64,000 nucleotides of DNA from Irpex lacteus (GCA_001986395.2 MQVO02000002.1:1364001-1428000); one strand, 5' to 3'; shown: positions 11,176 to 22,995, counted from the first letter of the stretch. Numbers and translations are program-made. Notes: generated by a model not told the origin, from the sequence alone.

Positions 11176-13058
11176 ATGTCCACCATCAGGACGTCCGCTC
11201 TCTTGCTGCTTGCAGCGGCCTGCATTCCTTCGGTCGTTGGACTGGCAGCCTCAACTTATAACCATTCTCTCGCCAATTATGCGAACGTATTCGTCAATCC
11301 AAATTATGTTATCGCGAAAAACTACAGTACCACGACGACTTACGCTCAACAAACCATCTTGAGATGGGCTGATGATTCGGCTCAGGGCGGACCATGGAGT
11401 AAGTCTATATGAAGAGGTGTACATTCTTAGAACTCATGGTATGGTTACCGAACTACGTAAACTAGGCGTGACCACAAAGCAGTATCTCGCACCATCCGGA
11501 GATAAGCATGACTTCATGAGTTTCGCGGTTTAGTATGTACGCCACTCTTGTTATTTTCTGTTATTCACCTCGTCGTTTAGCTCTTGGCCAGACTGCTCCC
11601 AAGTCGGAAACACCACAGAGCTCGCACCCGAAGAAGGTAGGCCAAACTTCTCCAGCGACACTGGCGTTGGACACTTACTCGAATGCAGTTTGGAAGACAT
11701 GCCCCTATGTCACTGTCGATGGACGACTCAATCCAGATGCCGACAGCATCCCCAATGCAGACGACTTTGATAGTCTTGCCAACGCCGTACTGTACAACGG
11801 TCTGGCATGGGGCATCACGGGCTCCAGCACATACTCAACTCGCGTTTCGACTTTCATCAAGACATGGTTCCTAGATGCTGACACGTTCATGAATCCCAAT
11901 CTGAACTATGCACAAATGCAACGCGGCCCGCGTGGTCAAAACGGGACTCACACAGGTGTCTTGTAAGCCTCATGTCTCTATCACGACTGGTATATGAGCT
12001 CATGGTATGATACTTCCGAAATAAAGAGATCTCAAGGCAATGGCTAAGATCGCGAGTGGTGTCCTAGTTTTGCGTGACGGCAATGCTCCTGAATGGACCG
12101 AGGATAATGACAAGCAGTTCGTTGCCTGGATCAATAACTACATTGGTTGGCTTCATTCCTCACCTCTCGCTCTGAAAGAGAAAGCGTCGACGAAGTAATA
12201 TTTCTTCTGGCTCCAATGTCTGCGTAACTCACCCTGCCTCATAATCTCTTTAGCAATCACGGCTCTTACTACTTCACTCAGCTCGCTGCTCTACAGGCCT
12301 TGGTTGGCGATACTGCTGGTGCTCAAGGAACCATCAACGAATACTTCGGCGGTATTTATCAGAATCAAATTGATGCTAATGGCGATCAGGTATGATTTAG
12401 TGTGAGTATTGTCGAGTACTTCTTTACTTAACATGATATTCCAGCCTCTCGAGTCGTCACGTACCCGCCCATTCCATTACCGCGCGTATAACCTTGCCGC
12501 AATGGTCGTACGTATTTTCTCCCCACTATCCCCTCATCCTAGCTCTCAATAATTCTATCTACTCTCTAGACGACCGCTCACATCGCAGACTACTTATCTG
12601 TCACACCATCTGTCTGGAGCAGAGCATCCTCCTCGGGTGGCACGATCACCTCCGCCCTCGCTTTTGCCATGTCTAATTTGAGAGACGCCACCTCCGAAAC
12701 AGAGAAGCAAGAACTCTACCCTCTCGTCGCGTCCGTCGCCTCTGCTGTAGGTGACACAAACAACACATACGCAATGTTCCTGTCAACGAACGATGGGTCG
12801 AGATATGTCACGGATCCAACGTTTTTCTGGAGCCAGCCTCTGAGTGATCGAGGGTATGCTGCTTTGTTAAACCGCACTGGTTCCAGTACCACTACTGCTG
12901 GTGCGGTCGGCACTACGGGGAAGAAGGGTAATGGCAATTCATCCGGGAGCTCGACGGACTCCAACAGTGAACACAATGCGGCTGGACGGCGGTATATAAA
13001 CGTGGCGGCAGTAATTGGGGCGGCCATCATCATTGTTTCCGGCCCTTTATTGCTCTGA
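11176..13058 (+). CDS. GPI-anchored alginate-lyase-like protein (PL5/alginate_lyase fold)
   Basis: Eight exons: 11176..11398, 11466..11532, 11581..11636, 11689..11962, 12027..12194, 12254..12389, 12445..12507, 12570..13058 (491 aa), all phases closing. Residues 1-24 are a signal peptide with an LLLLAAA core. The body matches the alginate_lyase (PF05426-type) alpha-barrel: KTCPYVTVDGRLNPD, LANAVLYNGLAWGITG, WFLDADTFMNPNLNYAQ, RGQNGTHTGVLDLKAMAKI, and the NNHGSYYFTQ motif where family members carry the catalytic Asn-His pair. RPFHYRAYNL provides the downstream Tyr-containing segment. A Ser/Thr/Gly-rich linker and a hydrophobic C-terminal tail (VAAVIGAAIIIVSGPLLL) indicate a GPI anchor or membrane tether, so it should act at the cell surface or wall. 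Substrate is unknown; fungi of this kind have no alginate, so a different uronic-acid polymer is more likely. Confidence 0.85.
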
Positions 13059-13846
13059 CAATATCCATCGTGGAACCGTCCGGCAATGGTTGCTTCTCTT
13101 GAATGCTTTGACATCCTTCGATTTGACTCAGACGCATCAGTGACTTTCCGTATCGTTACTTCTGTCCATTAGGGTTTATTGTGATTTGTCTCGTTTGCGT
13201 CACTCGACTAGTATTGTACTGTAAGGACGAAGTGTACTACGTCGATCTGTTTGCTTATCCGTAACGAGCTTGCTCTCTCGGATTTCATTAAACTATGAAC
13301 TACAGACTTGGACGTACTAGTAACATGTAGAACAATCGGCCACTGGCATACCATGATCCATGATAGACGTAGAGAGACGTTATGCATACTCGACATGGAG
13401 ATTGCCGTCACGGTGCTTCTCATAGTATGATACCCTCAAATTACTTATGACACGGATTATCGCACGCACGCAAACTGGCTCAGAAACTGCATAGCCTTAG
13501 TATGTACATGTATATACCACACTACTAGTGAATATCGCTAATACGATGAAACTGGAACACGGAGGGGTTTACAAGTCCTTTAAACAACTCCTAAATAGAG
13601 AATAGATACTAGGAGTAACAACAACATTAAATGAGCCCCGGGATATAAGCATAACAGCAGTTAGAGATGGGGGTAGGTATGTAGTGCAGAGTTCAGAATG
13701 CTAGTAATATACGATGACCGAAGATGAAGAAGAAGTCAGGATAAGTGGAAGGTTAAGGTTTAATGGTGATTTCCATCCAGGAAAGTGTATATGAAATTTA
13801 AGGGAAGCAGAACAAAGACAGTAGTCACACACGACGAGCATATTGC
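13059..13846. other. Convergent 3' intergenic region
   Basis: Between the stop codons of the alginate-lyase-like gene (+) and the G-alpha gene (-). Rich in stop codons in every frame; no coding or repeat signal seen. Confidence 0.5.
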
Positions 13847-16094
13847 TTAGAGCAACATACCCTTCTCCAAATGGCCTTGTAGAATTCCATCCTGAACTGA
13901 GTTCAAGGTCAACTCGATGAACGTTACAAGCAGATAGCAGAGACAACGTACTGGATGCGAGAGTAGCAGCAGTCGCTTTGGTATCCTATGCGACCAACAA
14001 TATTAGCAACCGGCACAAATAAAGACCTATAAGTATAATGGAATACGCACAACGACGGAAGTGAGATAGCCGTAGAATGGCCTCCGTTCTGGCGAGTACT
14101 CATTCATGTAATCCCTGAACTTGTCGCGAAGGTCTGTGTCATCAAACACGATGTTAAGTGGCACGCATTTATAGGATGACACAAAAGGATACGTACATCG
14201 CCCAAACATAGGCATACTGTTCTCCCTATCGCCGTACCGTGGAATGTATTTCTTCACGGATACACCGCCTTTAAGTTTCTTATCTAGAAGGTCGCATTTG
14301 TTCAAGAATACTATCCGGGCAGATCATCACACAGCATATCAGTGGCCGACAACACCGGAACATCAAACGCAAAACGTCTGTAGATCATTACTCACGGATG
14401 ATGATAGACTTCGCCAACAACTTCGACCCGACGATCGACTTCCACAAGATGAACGAATCCTTGACTCGGTTGACCGACCGATCTTCCGCCAAACGCTCGT
14501 CAAAGCATGAAATTGGGGCGAGGAAAAGAATCGCCTGGACGTCTTCGAAGTAGGGAAGCCAGGCAGCACGCTGGGAGCCAGACATTAGCAACGTCCATGA
14601 CTGCTACTGCGACATGAAAACATACCATAGTCCTGGAACCGCCCACATCGAATATCCGCCACTCCTTGCCGAGGTATTCCCTTCTGAGAGCCGCCGCTTT
14701 TTGGTCTATTCGTCATGCGGTTTCTGTGGTGAAAGCAGGACTGACGTGTTACGTACCTGCACGCAAGAAAGGAATGCGATATTCCTGTACCCCGACAGTA
14801 CGAAGGCGGGCACGTACAACGTCATCGTCTGTGGGCTCGTAGTTTCGGCTGGCAATTCGATCGACGTGTTTGAAGAAACTACACAGAACATAATAAGGTC
14901 AATGTACGGTCTACCTGCATCAAGCTCACCACTTTGGATACGCACTATTCTGCTGAATCTCCCAACGAAACTTTCTGCCTGGCCAGAACCTCTCTCACCC
15001 CATCGTCTTTCCATAGCATTTTGATGTCCGCCCTAAACATAGCTACCACCTCCACGTTCTCTGAACTCCCTCCTCCCCTCTTCGAGGTCGGACTGCTTGC
15101 TCTACCATTGACCACTGTGCTCTTCCATGCATTATGCGACCGTACGAAAAACTCCCGTCCCCTCGTCCGTGTATGGCTATCAGTCGATGAAAGACTGGTC
15201 GAGTAGATTGACGTAGCGTCGAACGGCGTCGCTACCATACCGTGCCCCTGCGAAGACGCAAAATCAGGCAATTCGTCTGCTCCTGCGCCAAGTGCCGTCT
15301 TCAAGTCCTCTTCCACACGTCTTAGAGGTGCGAACTGCAGTCTCAGCGTGCTGTAACGTTCTACAAGATTCGAGGATGCCCGGGAGGGTGGGGGAGGCGG
15401 AGAACGTGGTTGGTGACTCGGAATGCCAAAATCATGGTCATCGTCTGAGTCTGAGAGGGGGTCGAGGGGAGGGGAATTTGGATAATGGGAGGAGACTTGA
15501 GCTACCTCAGACTGCAGGGCGTCTAGGATGGTGTTGACTGCACGGACGAGGTTCAGATGGATGACTGTCCGCCATGCACGGCGCTCAGCTTCCCAGACCT
15601 CCGGTGCATGAATCCGCTGTATGTCTGCGAATGATTGTCAGTTAAGCAACGATAAACGTGGCCGCCGCCTCCCATTTGATGGACCAACGCGTGCAGGGCA
15701 AATCAATGCAGCTGACGCGCCAACAATGCGGCGTAGTGGCCACCGTCATTTCCTTTTCTGGTCCGAGCGGCCATTACCAGTTAAAGTATAGAAAAGAAGA
15801 TACGTACTCTTCAGCGTAGTGGACTTGCCTACATCACATTCATTCAGTACAGGCGCGTTACGTGAAAGTGTTAATCTACTTGCCGCTCTCGCTCTGCCCC
15901 AACAGCAACATCTTTAGGACGTTCTGGGTCTTGAGCGCATCTCGTTCCGCCTGGAGCTTCCGGTCAATTTCGTCGCTAACGCGGCGTGCCTCGGCTTCTT
16001 TGGCAATGCGGAGGGCAGCCTCTTCAGTTGTTTCGTTGGGAGGGGGAGACAGCAGGAGTGAGATCGGGTCGTCCGTCGGCACGCGCACTGGCAT
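13847..16094 (-). CDS. Large noncanonical heterotrimeric G-protein alpha subunit
   Basis: Ten exons: 16094..15884, 15828..15808, 15624..14946, 14878..14757, 14705..14626, 14570..14396, 14310..14197, 14133..14051, 13985..13952, 13896..13847 (522 aa; canonical G-alphas have about 355). Guanine-nucleotide motifs in order: P-loop LLLGQSESGKST (residues about 63-74), switch I RLRTVG with the Arg and Mg-binding Thr positions kept, switch II FDVGGSRTM, NKCD in IILFLNKCDLL, and TSVVDTKA in place of the usual TCAT loop. Differences from canonical subunits: the switch II catalytic Gln is Ser, the N-terminus starts MPVRVP and lacks the MGxxxS myristoylation signal, and the helical domain has a long Ser/Pro/Asp-rich insertion from about residue 115. 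Intron 1 is a GC-AG intron inside the P-loop. Expected role: receptor-linked signalling at the plasma membrane, but with altered GTP hydrolysis. The stop chosen gives the end EKGMLL. Confidence 0.88.
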
Positions 16095-17166
16095 GATCTT
16101 TCGAAGTTATTCAAGAAAAGCGCCGCCGATGGGTAGTATGGGGGGTCGGCGTTGCCTGTGACGACGGAGAGGAAGGCGAACAAAGAGAAGAGGGCGGGGA
16201 AAAGAAAGCAAAGCCAAACAGGCGTTGTGGGTTTGAACGGCTGAGAGAGGTAAGGCGGGCAGCGGCGTATGTCACCAGGGCAGAGTTGATATACCGGGCG
16301 CTAGCATGCGATAAGTTGACACCCCTACAATGCTCACGGCATCGAAGAATCCTCCCCGAATGCCCTTATGAAGGGGTAACAAATGTTCCTGAGTCCCCGT
16401 CTAGTCTCGCTACACCGACCATGGCAATCTCCACTCCCTCCGATGTCTTCAACGATGTTTCTGCTCGCCACGAGCTTTCTTGAAGACAGTCGAGCGATGT
16501 CGGGGCTTATAGCCAAGGCCGCCGGCAATATTGCGATAGGGATCTCGGGACATATGACAATCAGAATTTTACACACTCATATCAACGTCTGCCACACGCT
16601 CCTTCCCTGTCCAACTGTGCACACTCTCGACTTCGCCTCGACATCAGTCCACAAACATTCCAGTTTCACCGACGATTGATTCCAACCCAGCATGTCTGAT
16701 AGCTTTTACCAAGGAAAACGCCAGCATTGCAGCTTTTGAACAGGGCATACCCATGGTACGGCGGCGGAGGATTCATGGAATTTTGATGATTTGTAACGAG
16801 TGCTTGACCTCTATTTCGAAGGTACCCCTGCTACTAGACCATAAGGAACGATGATGTGTGTTCATTTGCAGATCCCCCTCTTCTAACATCATCTTCTTCA
16901 TTTACTGTAAGTACACGTTAAAACTCCTCATGATGGCGTATGCGGCATTTTCCACGACGTACCTCTCCTGCTAAGTACCAGAGATGCAGTTACTCCGGGA
17001 TTGTCGGAGACTCGAATTCATGCATTTTAGCGCCCGAGTAAAGCGACTTCGTGGGGCGGCGTTTATCTAGATTTGCCACGTGCACTTCCACGTCCCCATC
17101 GCGCTTATTTCACCGCTGCCACCGCTGAGGTCGACGTCCCCAAACGCACCTTTCAACCCGACCACC
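16095..17166. other. Divergent promoter region of G-alpha and SEC11
   Basis: About 1.07 kb between two divergent starts. No further gene is supported. Several short open stretches lack motifs and splice sites. Confidence 0.45.
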
Positions 17167-18123
17167 ATGTTTGCCGACGAGCTCAAGACATTGCGACGTC
17201 TAGGATTCAGACATGTACGTTTCTGGAAGATAATTGCGCGCTGAGGGCTAAACACGACACAGGTCTTGCTGCAAGTCCTCAACTTTGCATCCGTCCTGGC
17301 GACCGGTCTAATGATCTGGAAAGGCCTTGGTCTAGTTTGCAACACAGAGTCTCCTATAGTTGTTGTGCTCAGGTTTGTGCTATTCCTTTCATTTCAGCTT
17401 ATTCAGCGCTGGACACAACTCTCCATCTTTCAGTGGCTCTATGGAACCTGCCTTCTATCGTGGCGACCTCCTCTTCCTGACGAATCCCGCTGGCCAACGA
17501 TACCAAACGGGTGACATTACTGTGTACAAGATTCCTGGCGCCGACATTCCCATCGTGCATCGTGTAATGGAAACGCATGACGCCGTGTCCAATAAGAAGG
17601 GGTGCGTGAAATCAACACAACTTGTTTCTCAATGCAGCGATGTGCTTACTATTCCCACTCTCTCGTCCGTCTCCGTTCTCCTCGTCTTCTGATCCCTCGT
17701 ATACTCTACCACTGTATGATCAGATTGGTAACAGCAAGCCCGCTCGGTCAACGTCAACTCCTTCTCACAAAGGGAGACAACAACCCTGTGGATGATATCG
17801 ACTTGTACCAGGGACTAGAGTGGCTCGAGAGGCGGCATATCGTCGGGAAAGTGCGCGGGTATGTCCAGCCTTCTAAATCTCCAGCTCCGCTGGTGGCATA
17901 CTTCTCTGAGTGAAAGTTAATCATGACGGGTTGATGTTGCAGGTTCCTACCATATGTCGGATATGTCACTATCGCCATGGTAAGCACATCTTCCCTGCAT
18001 GCGTGATTGTGGTTCCTATGTGCTGTCACTGAATGCGGTATATGTATCTAGAACGACTTCCCCCAACTGAAATACGCGCTCCTAGGCGGGTTGGGGTTGC
18101 TCGCGCTCGTCCAGCGTGAGTAG
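17167..18123 (+). CDS. SEC11: Signal peptidase complex catalytic subunit Sec11
   Basis: Six exons: 17167..17214, 17263..17372, 17434..17601, 17724..17858, 17943..17979, 18052..18123 (189 aa, normal for Sec11). This is the ER membrane serine protease that removes signal peptides from secretory proteins. Visible features: a short cytosolic N-terminus, one transmembrane segment ([18 protein letters not shown]), the catalytic Ser in LSGSMEPAF, the catalytic His in PIVHRV, and the Asp box [10 protein letters not shown], followed by [15 protein letters not shown] and a C-terminal hydrophobic segment. The active site is Ser-His-Asp as in eukaryotic type I signal peptidases. The third intron (17602-17723) is the only doubtful one: an alternative acceptor at about 17734 would also keep frame and shorten a poorly conserved loop by a few residues. 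The start ATG sits in a good context (accaccATG). Confidence 0.93.
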
Positions 18124-18885
18124 TGCATGGTCCGACCAGTTTCGAGTAAGATACCTCATATTGTTGTACATCTAATCTTTATTGCCGTGAGCTTTCCGCC
18201 GCCTTCCGTTATTGTTTTGAGCTGGATTCGGGGTGCCTGGAAGTTCGGTCTCCCGCTCAACGTACGCTGATGTTCTAACACTGAATGGTTGTCATCACAG
18301 AAGATTGGAACAGGGAGGGTAAGGTGAGAAGTCTAAATTTTCTCGGAGGTTTTGGATAGGTTTTCGGCGAGCTGTTCCTCCTCATGGGAGTCACCTAATG
18401 CGCGTCTGGCGATCACGTCGTGTGCTGGATTTGATACATGCGTGAAGGCCGCTCGTGTCAATGCACGGCGAGTGGATATGGTAATGTAGTCAGGGCTGTC
18501 AGATGGTTCTCTGTTCTGAACCTTGGTCGCCTAGTATTCAAAGCTCTCTTCAGGAACTTTCTAGCAGACCGAGGTTCACACAGGTTCATGGGAGCAGCAC
18601 GACATATCGAGTCTGATAAAGATGTCAGGCTCCAAATGCAAGAACTGTTCGAAGACAGCCGTGTGTCTAATCTCATAGGAAGACTGTCATGGGAGCATGG
18701 AAAACGACGAGGTTAAACAGTTGACAGAAACTGTTCGTTATCTCTGGCTTGGTCTTATCTTGGACGATTGAACAGGCAATGCGTACTCCAGCTATGAACG
18801 ATGGGCATGGGTCTCGCGGAGGCTTCAGCGTCCCGTTCCTCCTTTGCTTTGCACCTCCCCTCACGCTGGAAGCCATCGAAACGCT
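18124..18885. other. Intergenic region upstream of permease A
   Basis: Holds the SEC11 3' end and the permease A promoter. An open stretch at 18438-18716 has no motif or conserved neighbour and is not called. Confidence 0.45.
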
Positions 18886-21301
18886 ATGGCCGCTTTTGTG
18901 GGTAGCACAGAGAAGGGCACTGATGGCGAAGAGAAGAACAGTAACGAGAAGATTACAGTTTCGGTGGCTGATGTTCCTTCAGCAACGAAACACGATCCGC
19001 TCATCGACAACGCCGTAAACCTCTCTACTACTCTCAGCAAATTCGATCGCCTCACCCAAAGAGTCTCAGTCTGGCTTGCGAAGCAAGGACTAGAAGCACA
19101 CGGGTGAGCTTCTACAATGCTCATCTCTGCTTTATGAAACAAAAAGAGTTCTGACAGAGTGACTTCTTACGGCTTCTAACGCATCACGCAATCCGACTTC
19201 GACAAACGTGGACGTCTCTTCACGGGCCACAATACAATTCCCAGAATCAATCCTGTCCCTGAATCTCAGCGCATCGACCCGCGGCTTTATCAGGTCTTCT
19301 TCGCATGGTTCGCCGCGAACGCCAATGTCCTTACATTTGGAGCGGGAAGCGTCGGTCCCGCTGCTTTCGGGCTCGGAATGAAAGATGCGTTTTTGACAAT
19401 TATTGTCACCGATATCATGTACGTCCCTGTACCTTTCTTTGAACCATGCATATCTTATACGATAATGTTGGCCGACGAGCGTAGCGCGTGCGCCTTCCCT
19501 GCCATCTTGTGAGTTTTAGCATCTCAGCTCTGAATGCCATGTATGTTCATCGAAAGAACTCCTTTTGACCTGTAGTACGGTATTTGGGCCGAAGCTGGGG
19601 ACAAGAGCAATGGTTCAGAGTCGATTCTCCTGGGGGTGAGCTCTACACAAGAGACTAAACACGCAGTGCTCATGGTATCTCGGCTTGATGTCGCAGGTAC
19701 TACGGGGCGATCCTCCCCAGTATATTCAACGTACTTTCTATGCAGGGCTATCTCATCATTAATTGTATCATCGGAGGTCAGACTCTTGCTAGTGCCTCAT
19801 CTCGTTTGGACGACACCACAGGTATCGTAATAACCGGGCTTATCTCTCTTGCCGTATGTTTCTATGATCTGCTTCCTAGAAACATAAATCGCCTTCTAAC
19901 GTATCACTCCTTTCAGGTAACCTTCTGCGGATATCAAACCCTGCATTGGTTGGTTTTTGGTCACCGTTACATGACTGTAACGTTGATTGCCAGACCTGTC
20001 TTTCAAGGTATGAAATGCTCGCCTGGATTCCGAACGTCATAACGTTCACCATCATGCTCGGCGTCGGCGGCAAGACCCTCGCGAGTGTACCGACATACGC
20101 AGCTGCCCCAGCCACGGCAAGCTCCATAATTACTTTCGGATCTGCTCTCGCTGTGACCGTCGTCGCATGGTGTCCGATTGTACCGGATTATGGTATTTTT
20201 CACGATGCCAAGGCTTCTAGGTAAACCTTCTCAACATGACATGTATCTGGTTTACTGACATACGTCATAGCATGAGGATTTTTATCTACGCGTATCTCGG
20301 ATTTTTTCTCGCCAGTGTACGTACATTATTGCCCGCGGCAGGACCCTGCTGCACAGACAAGCCGTTGATCGCTCTATGAACACACAGGTTCCTGTGCACC
20401 TCTCGGGGCAGCATTCACGGCCGCCGCTCCTTACGTCCCTGCATGGGATGCAGGTCTAAACAGCGCCACGAATGTTGGGGGCCTTGTCGCCGCAGTCCTC
20501 CAGCCCGTCGGAGGCTTCGGAAAATTCCTCCTTGTGCTCCTGTCCCTGACGACACCCAGTGCGAGTGCTCCAACAATGTACACGGTCTGCACGAGCTTCA
20601 TGACCATCGCGCCGGTGTTTGCACGTGTCCCAAGATTCGTATTTGCTATTGTCTCTACAGCAATGTGAGTGATCTGCGCCCAAGTGAGGGTATTACGTTC
20701 CAGGCTGTCCCAGATTCCACGCTGGCATTTTGTCCGCCATGATGAATGCCGTTACGCTGATTTGAATCACCGGGTTCCTTTGACAGCTTGATCCCCGTCG
20801 GAATCGTCGGTGCCACTCGTTTCTATGCGACGTTCACGCAAATACTCAGTGAGTTTCATTGTTCGAAGGTCTAAAGGCGCCCTCTACCCAATTCACCCGC
20901 AGCAGACCGCTGTCTTTTTGTGATATGACATGCAATTGGACTCTATGAGGCTTCGAACCTGTGCTGATTTATTTGCAGGTTTCATCGGATACTGGATCGC
21001 GCCCTTCCTCGGCATTGTCCTTACCGAACATTTCCTCTTTCGTAAGGCATCATGGACAACATACTCCCCTATGACTGCCTGGAACGACCCACGCCATCCG
21101 AACCTGGCTAGGGGGTATGCTGCGATCTTCACGTTCGGGAGCTCCATCGCTCTCATCGTAATTTGTATGTCACAAGAATGGTGGACAGGCCCAGTGGCAA
21201 AAGCGGGGACAGGGGACATTGCAATGATCGTTTCATTTGTCTACTCCGTATTGGCATTTTTGGCCACAAGGGCGTTAGAGAGGAGATGGACGGCTGTCTA
21301 G
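18886..21301 (+). CDS. NCS1-family purine/cytosine permease (FCY2-like), copy A
   Basis: Eleven exons: 18886..19103, 19245..19418, 19485..19508, 19576..19635, 19697..19853, 19917..19948, 20008..20220, 20271..20314, 20388..20664, 20787..20848, 20979..21301 (527 aa). NCS1 carriers are plasma-membrane proton symporters for nucleobases and related compounds with about 12 transmembrane segments. Recognisable parts: the hydrophilic N-terminus, WFAANANVLTFGAGSVGPA in the first membrane helix region, VFGPKLGTRAMVQSRFSWG, the IPNVITFTIMLGVGGK segment, the Asn/Gly-rich NSATNVGGLVAAVLQP, and the C-terminal YWIAPFLGIVLTEHF then WNDPRHPNLARGYAA. The copy at 32794-35076 has the same exon pattern. Exon 9 here is one base shorter than in copy B (277 against 278 nt). 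The frame is kept only if exon 8 ends at 20314 (GTGTAC donor) or 20320 instead of at the donor that corresponds to copy B. Substrate cannot be read. Confidence 0.87.
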
Positions 21302-22261
21302 GCCTTTAAGATTTCAGACCGCCTACTAGAATCCCCAAAGTTATGCTACACACGTTGCAATGCTGATTTACCTGTTATATATGTGTGTGAGTATCGAGTG
21401 ACCGATGGCTAAAACTGCGTACTTGAATTTCAGGCTGCAAATGCTCGTTTCGCTGTTACAGGTCTTGCGATAATGTAATTTTGGGATTTTTCCGCTTCCT
21501 TCACACAAGCTTGTTACAGGGTAGGACGACAAAACTTACCGCTGAAGTTGTAATAATACAACGGGTATTCGAGGTAGTATGGTTACTGTTGCTCGTCATC
21601 ACAGTTCACAACTTGAAGTTTCTAAATATATCATGGCACAGTAAGTAGATTAATAATATCTGCATTTTGCTGTGTTGGCTCACCAAGACTTCATACAATG
21701 AATTTTGCAGGCTGATATCCTGATTGAGCCGCATCTTCGAGCCACGACCTTGCTCACTGTGACGTACTTACAACTTGAACAACTCAACCCGGATGCGATA
21801 CTGAAAGTTTGTATATCTAGGTGAGTACTGCAGATTATTGATATTAGCGAGCCAAGTAGAACGGATCCATCGTACCCAGCTTCCCGTCGAAAATACAATG
21901 CACCGCGCCAGAAACATCGCCGTTAGGATGTGAGATGCCTGCTCTCAGCTCGGCGGCAATTTGCCACGTGTTTATGTGAAGAAGTATCGCCCAAAGCGGT
22001 AATATCACATCCTAAAAAGGAAAACGAGTTGAGTTTGGTCGTGTTTTGAAAAGTAAACGGACTCCAAGTCGATCACGTTCCAACACAATTAGAACATATA
22101 TAAACCCCCGCGACTCCAGCTAGCCACCGCAGGACATCTTGAACTTCAACCACCTCCTTGATAACCACCACTCGCCTCCAGCTCGTCAACAACGTCTCTT
22201 GTCTCTCCATCGTCTCCTTCACAGAACGCGCAACTGCCCACCTACATTCTTCAACTCGAAC
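21302..22261. other. Intergenic region and 5' leader of the orphan membrane-protein gene
   Basis: About 960 nt. Most has no signal. Near the end, a TATA box at 22097-22104 is followed by a pyrimidine-rich leader that leads to the ATG at 22262. Confidence 0.45.
22097..22104 (+). promoter_or_regulatory. TATA box of the orphan membrane-protein gene
   Basis: The sequence TATATAAA lies about 158 nt upstream of the ATG at 22262. A transcription start about 30 nt downstream would give a leader of about 130 nt. Confidence 0.5.
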
Positions 22262-22995
22262 ATGGCGGTCGTCAGCATGTTCATCGCTGTTGTCTCGATG
22301 GTATTCCACTTCACTTCACACGTCTATCTCCCCTTCTCCGTCTTGGACATGTACTCTCTGGCTCTCGTCGGTGTTGAAACTGTCGTCTGCGGTCCCCCGG
22401 CTCTCTCTCCGTATCTCCAGGCCGTCTGCAGCTCCCTCGACGCCTACAGGTCCCCGGTCACGCCCTCTGTCATCTTCAACTTCAACACCTCTGCCGCACA
22501 ATACTACACGGGACATTATTCTGGTCTCTTCGCGCCGCCCTTGATCCACTTCGGTCCTCAGTATTGCAACGAGCTCACCGTCGCCCCTAACTTCGATCTG
22601 GTTGTACCATCTATGGAGCCTCTCTTTGGCAACTCGAGCACAGTACCACCCTGTGCCCCCCACGATCACCTTCGACCCCTTGTACGCCTCAATGCTGCAA
22701 GCCAATCTCGCTGGTTGAGCTCTTCGTCGTCGCGCTCGAATGGATCTGGTACATCTGTTTCCAGTACTTTGTGGTCTTCCGTATCATCAGGTGCGCTTTC
22801 CGCAAGGCCCGGGCAGTGCAGCAGACTCTTCTGGTGTTGTTCGACGACCCGGTCGAGCTGAAACCTCAAGCTGCACCTCTGGAGAGCCCATCATCGCCGG
22901 AGGAACCTGCACTTCGATCTGAGGCAACCAATGAAGCCAACGCCGAGACTGTCACTGGACCACATTCATCTGTCGTCGAGTCTCAACCAGCCTAG
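22262..22995 (+). CDS. Small orphan membrane protein
   Basis: Two exons, 22262..22642 and 22702..22995 (224 aa). Without the intron the coherent hydrophobic segments fall in different frames; a 59-nt GTACCA...GCAAG intron brings them into one frame with no stop. The N-terminus (about residues 1-45) is strongly hydrophobic and could be a signal anchor or one or two membrane helices. The middle is polar with several Asn, Tyr and Thr. A second hydrophobic segment, VELFVVALEWIWYICFQYFV, is followed by basic FRIIRCAFRKAR and an acidic Pro/Glu/Ser tail ending SSVVESQPA. The arrangement suggests an integral membrane protein with a cytosolic tail. I do not recognise the family. The donor is weaker than those of neighbouring genes, so the model is less certain. 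Tandem repeats lie immediately downstream. Confidence 0.6.

Noticed and set aside
14914..14945. A third apparent 31-nt intron in the G-alpha gene (GTGCGT to GATGCAG)
   Set aside because: Using that acceptor creates a stop at once; the acceptor 36 nt further on closes the phase and gives the conserved G-alpha sequence.
19104..19244. Two introns with a small exon between permease A exons 1 and 2
   Set aside because: The middle segment runs into a TAA stop, whereas one 141-nt intron gives the same joint as copy B.
22643..22701. Double frameshift in the orphan membrane-protein gene
   Set aside because: A single 59-nt GT-AG intron puts all hydrophobic segments in one frame, so no frameshift is needed.
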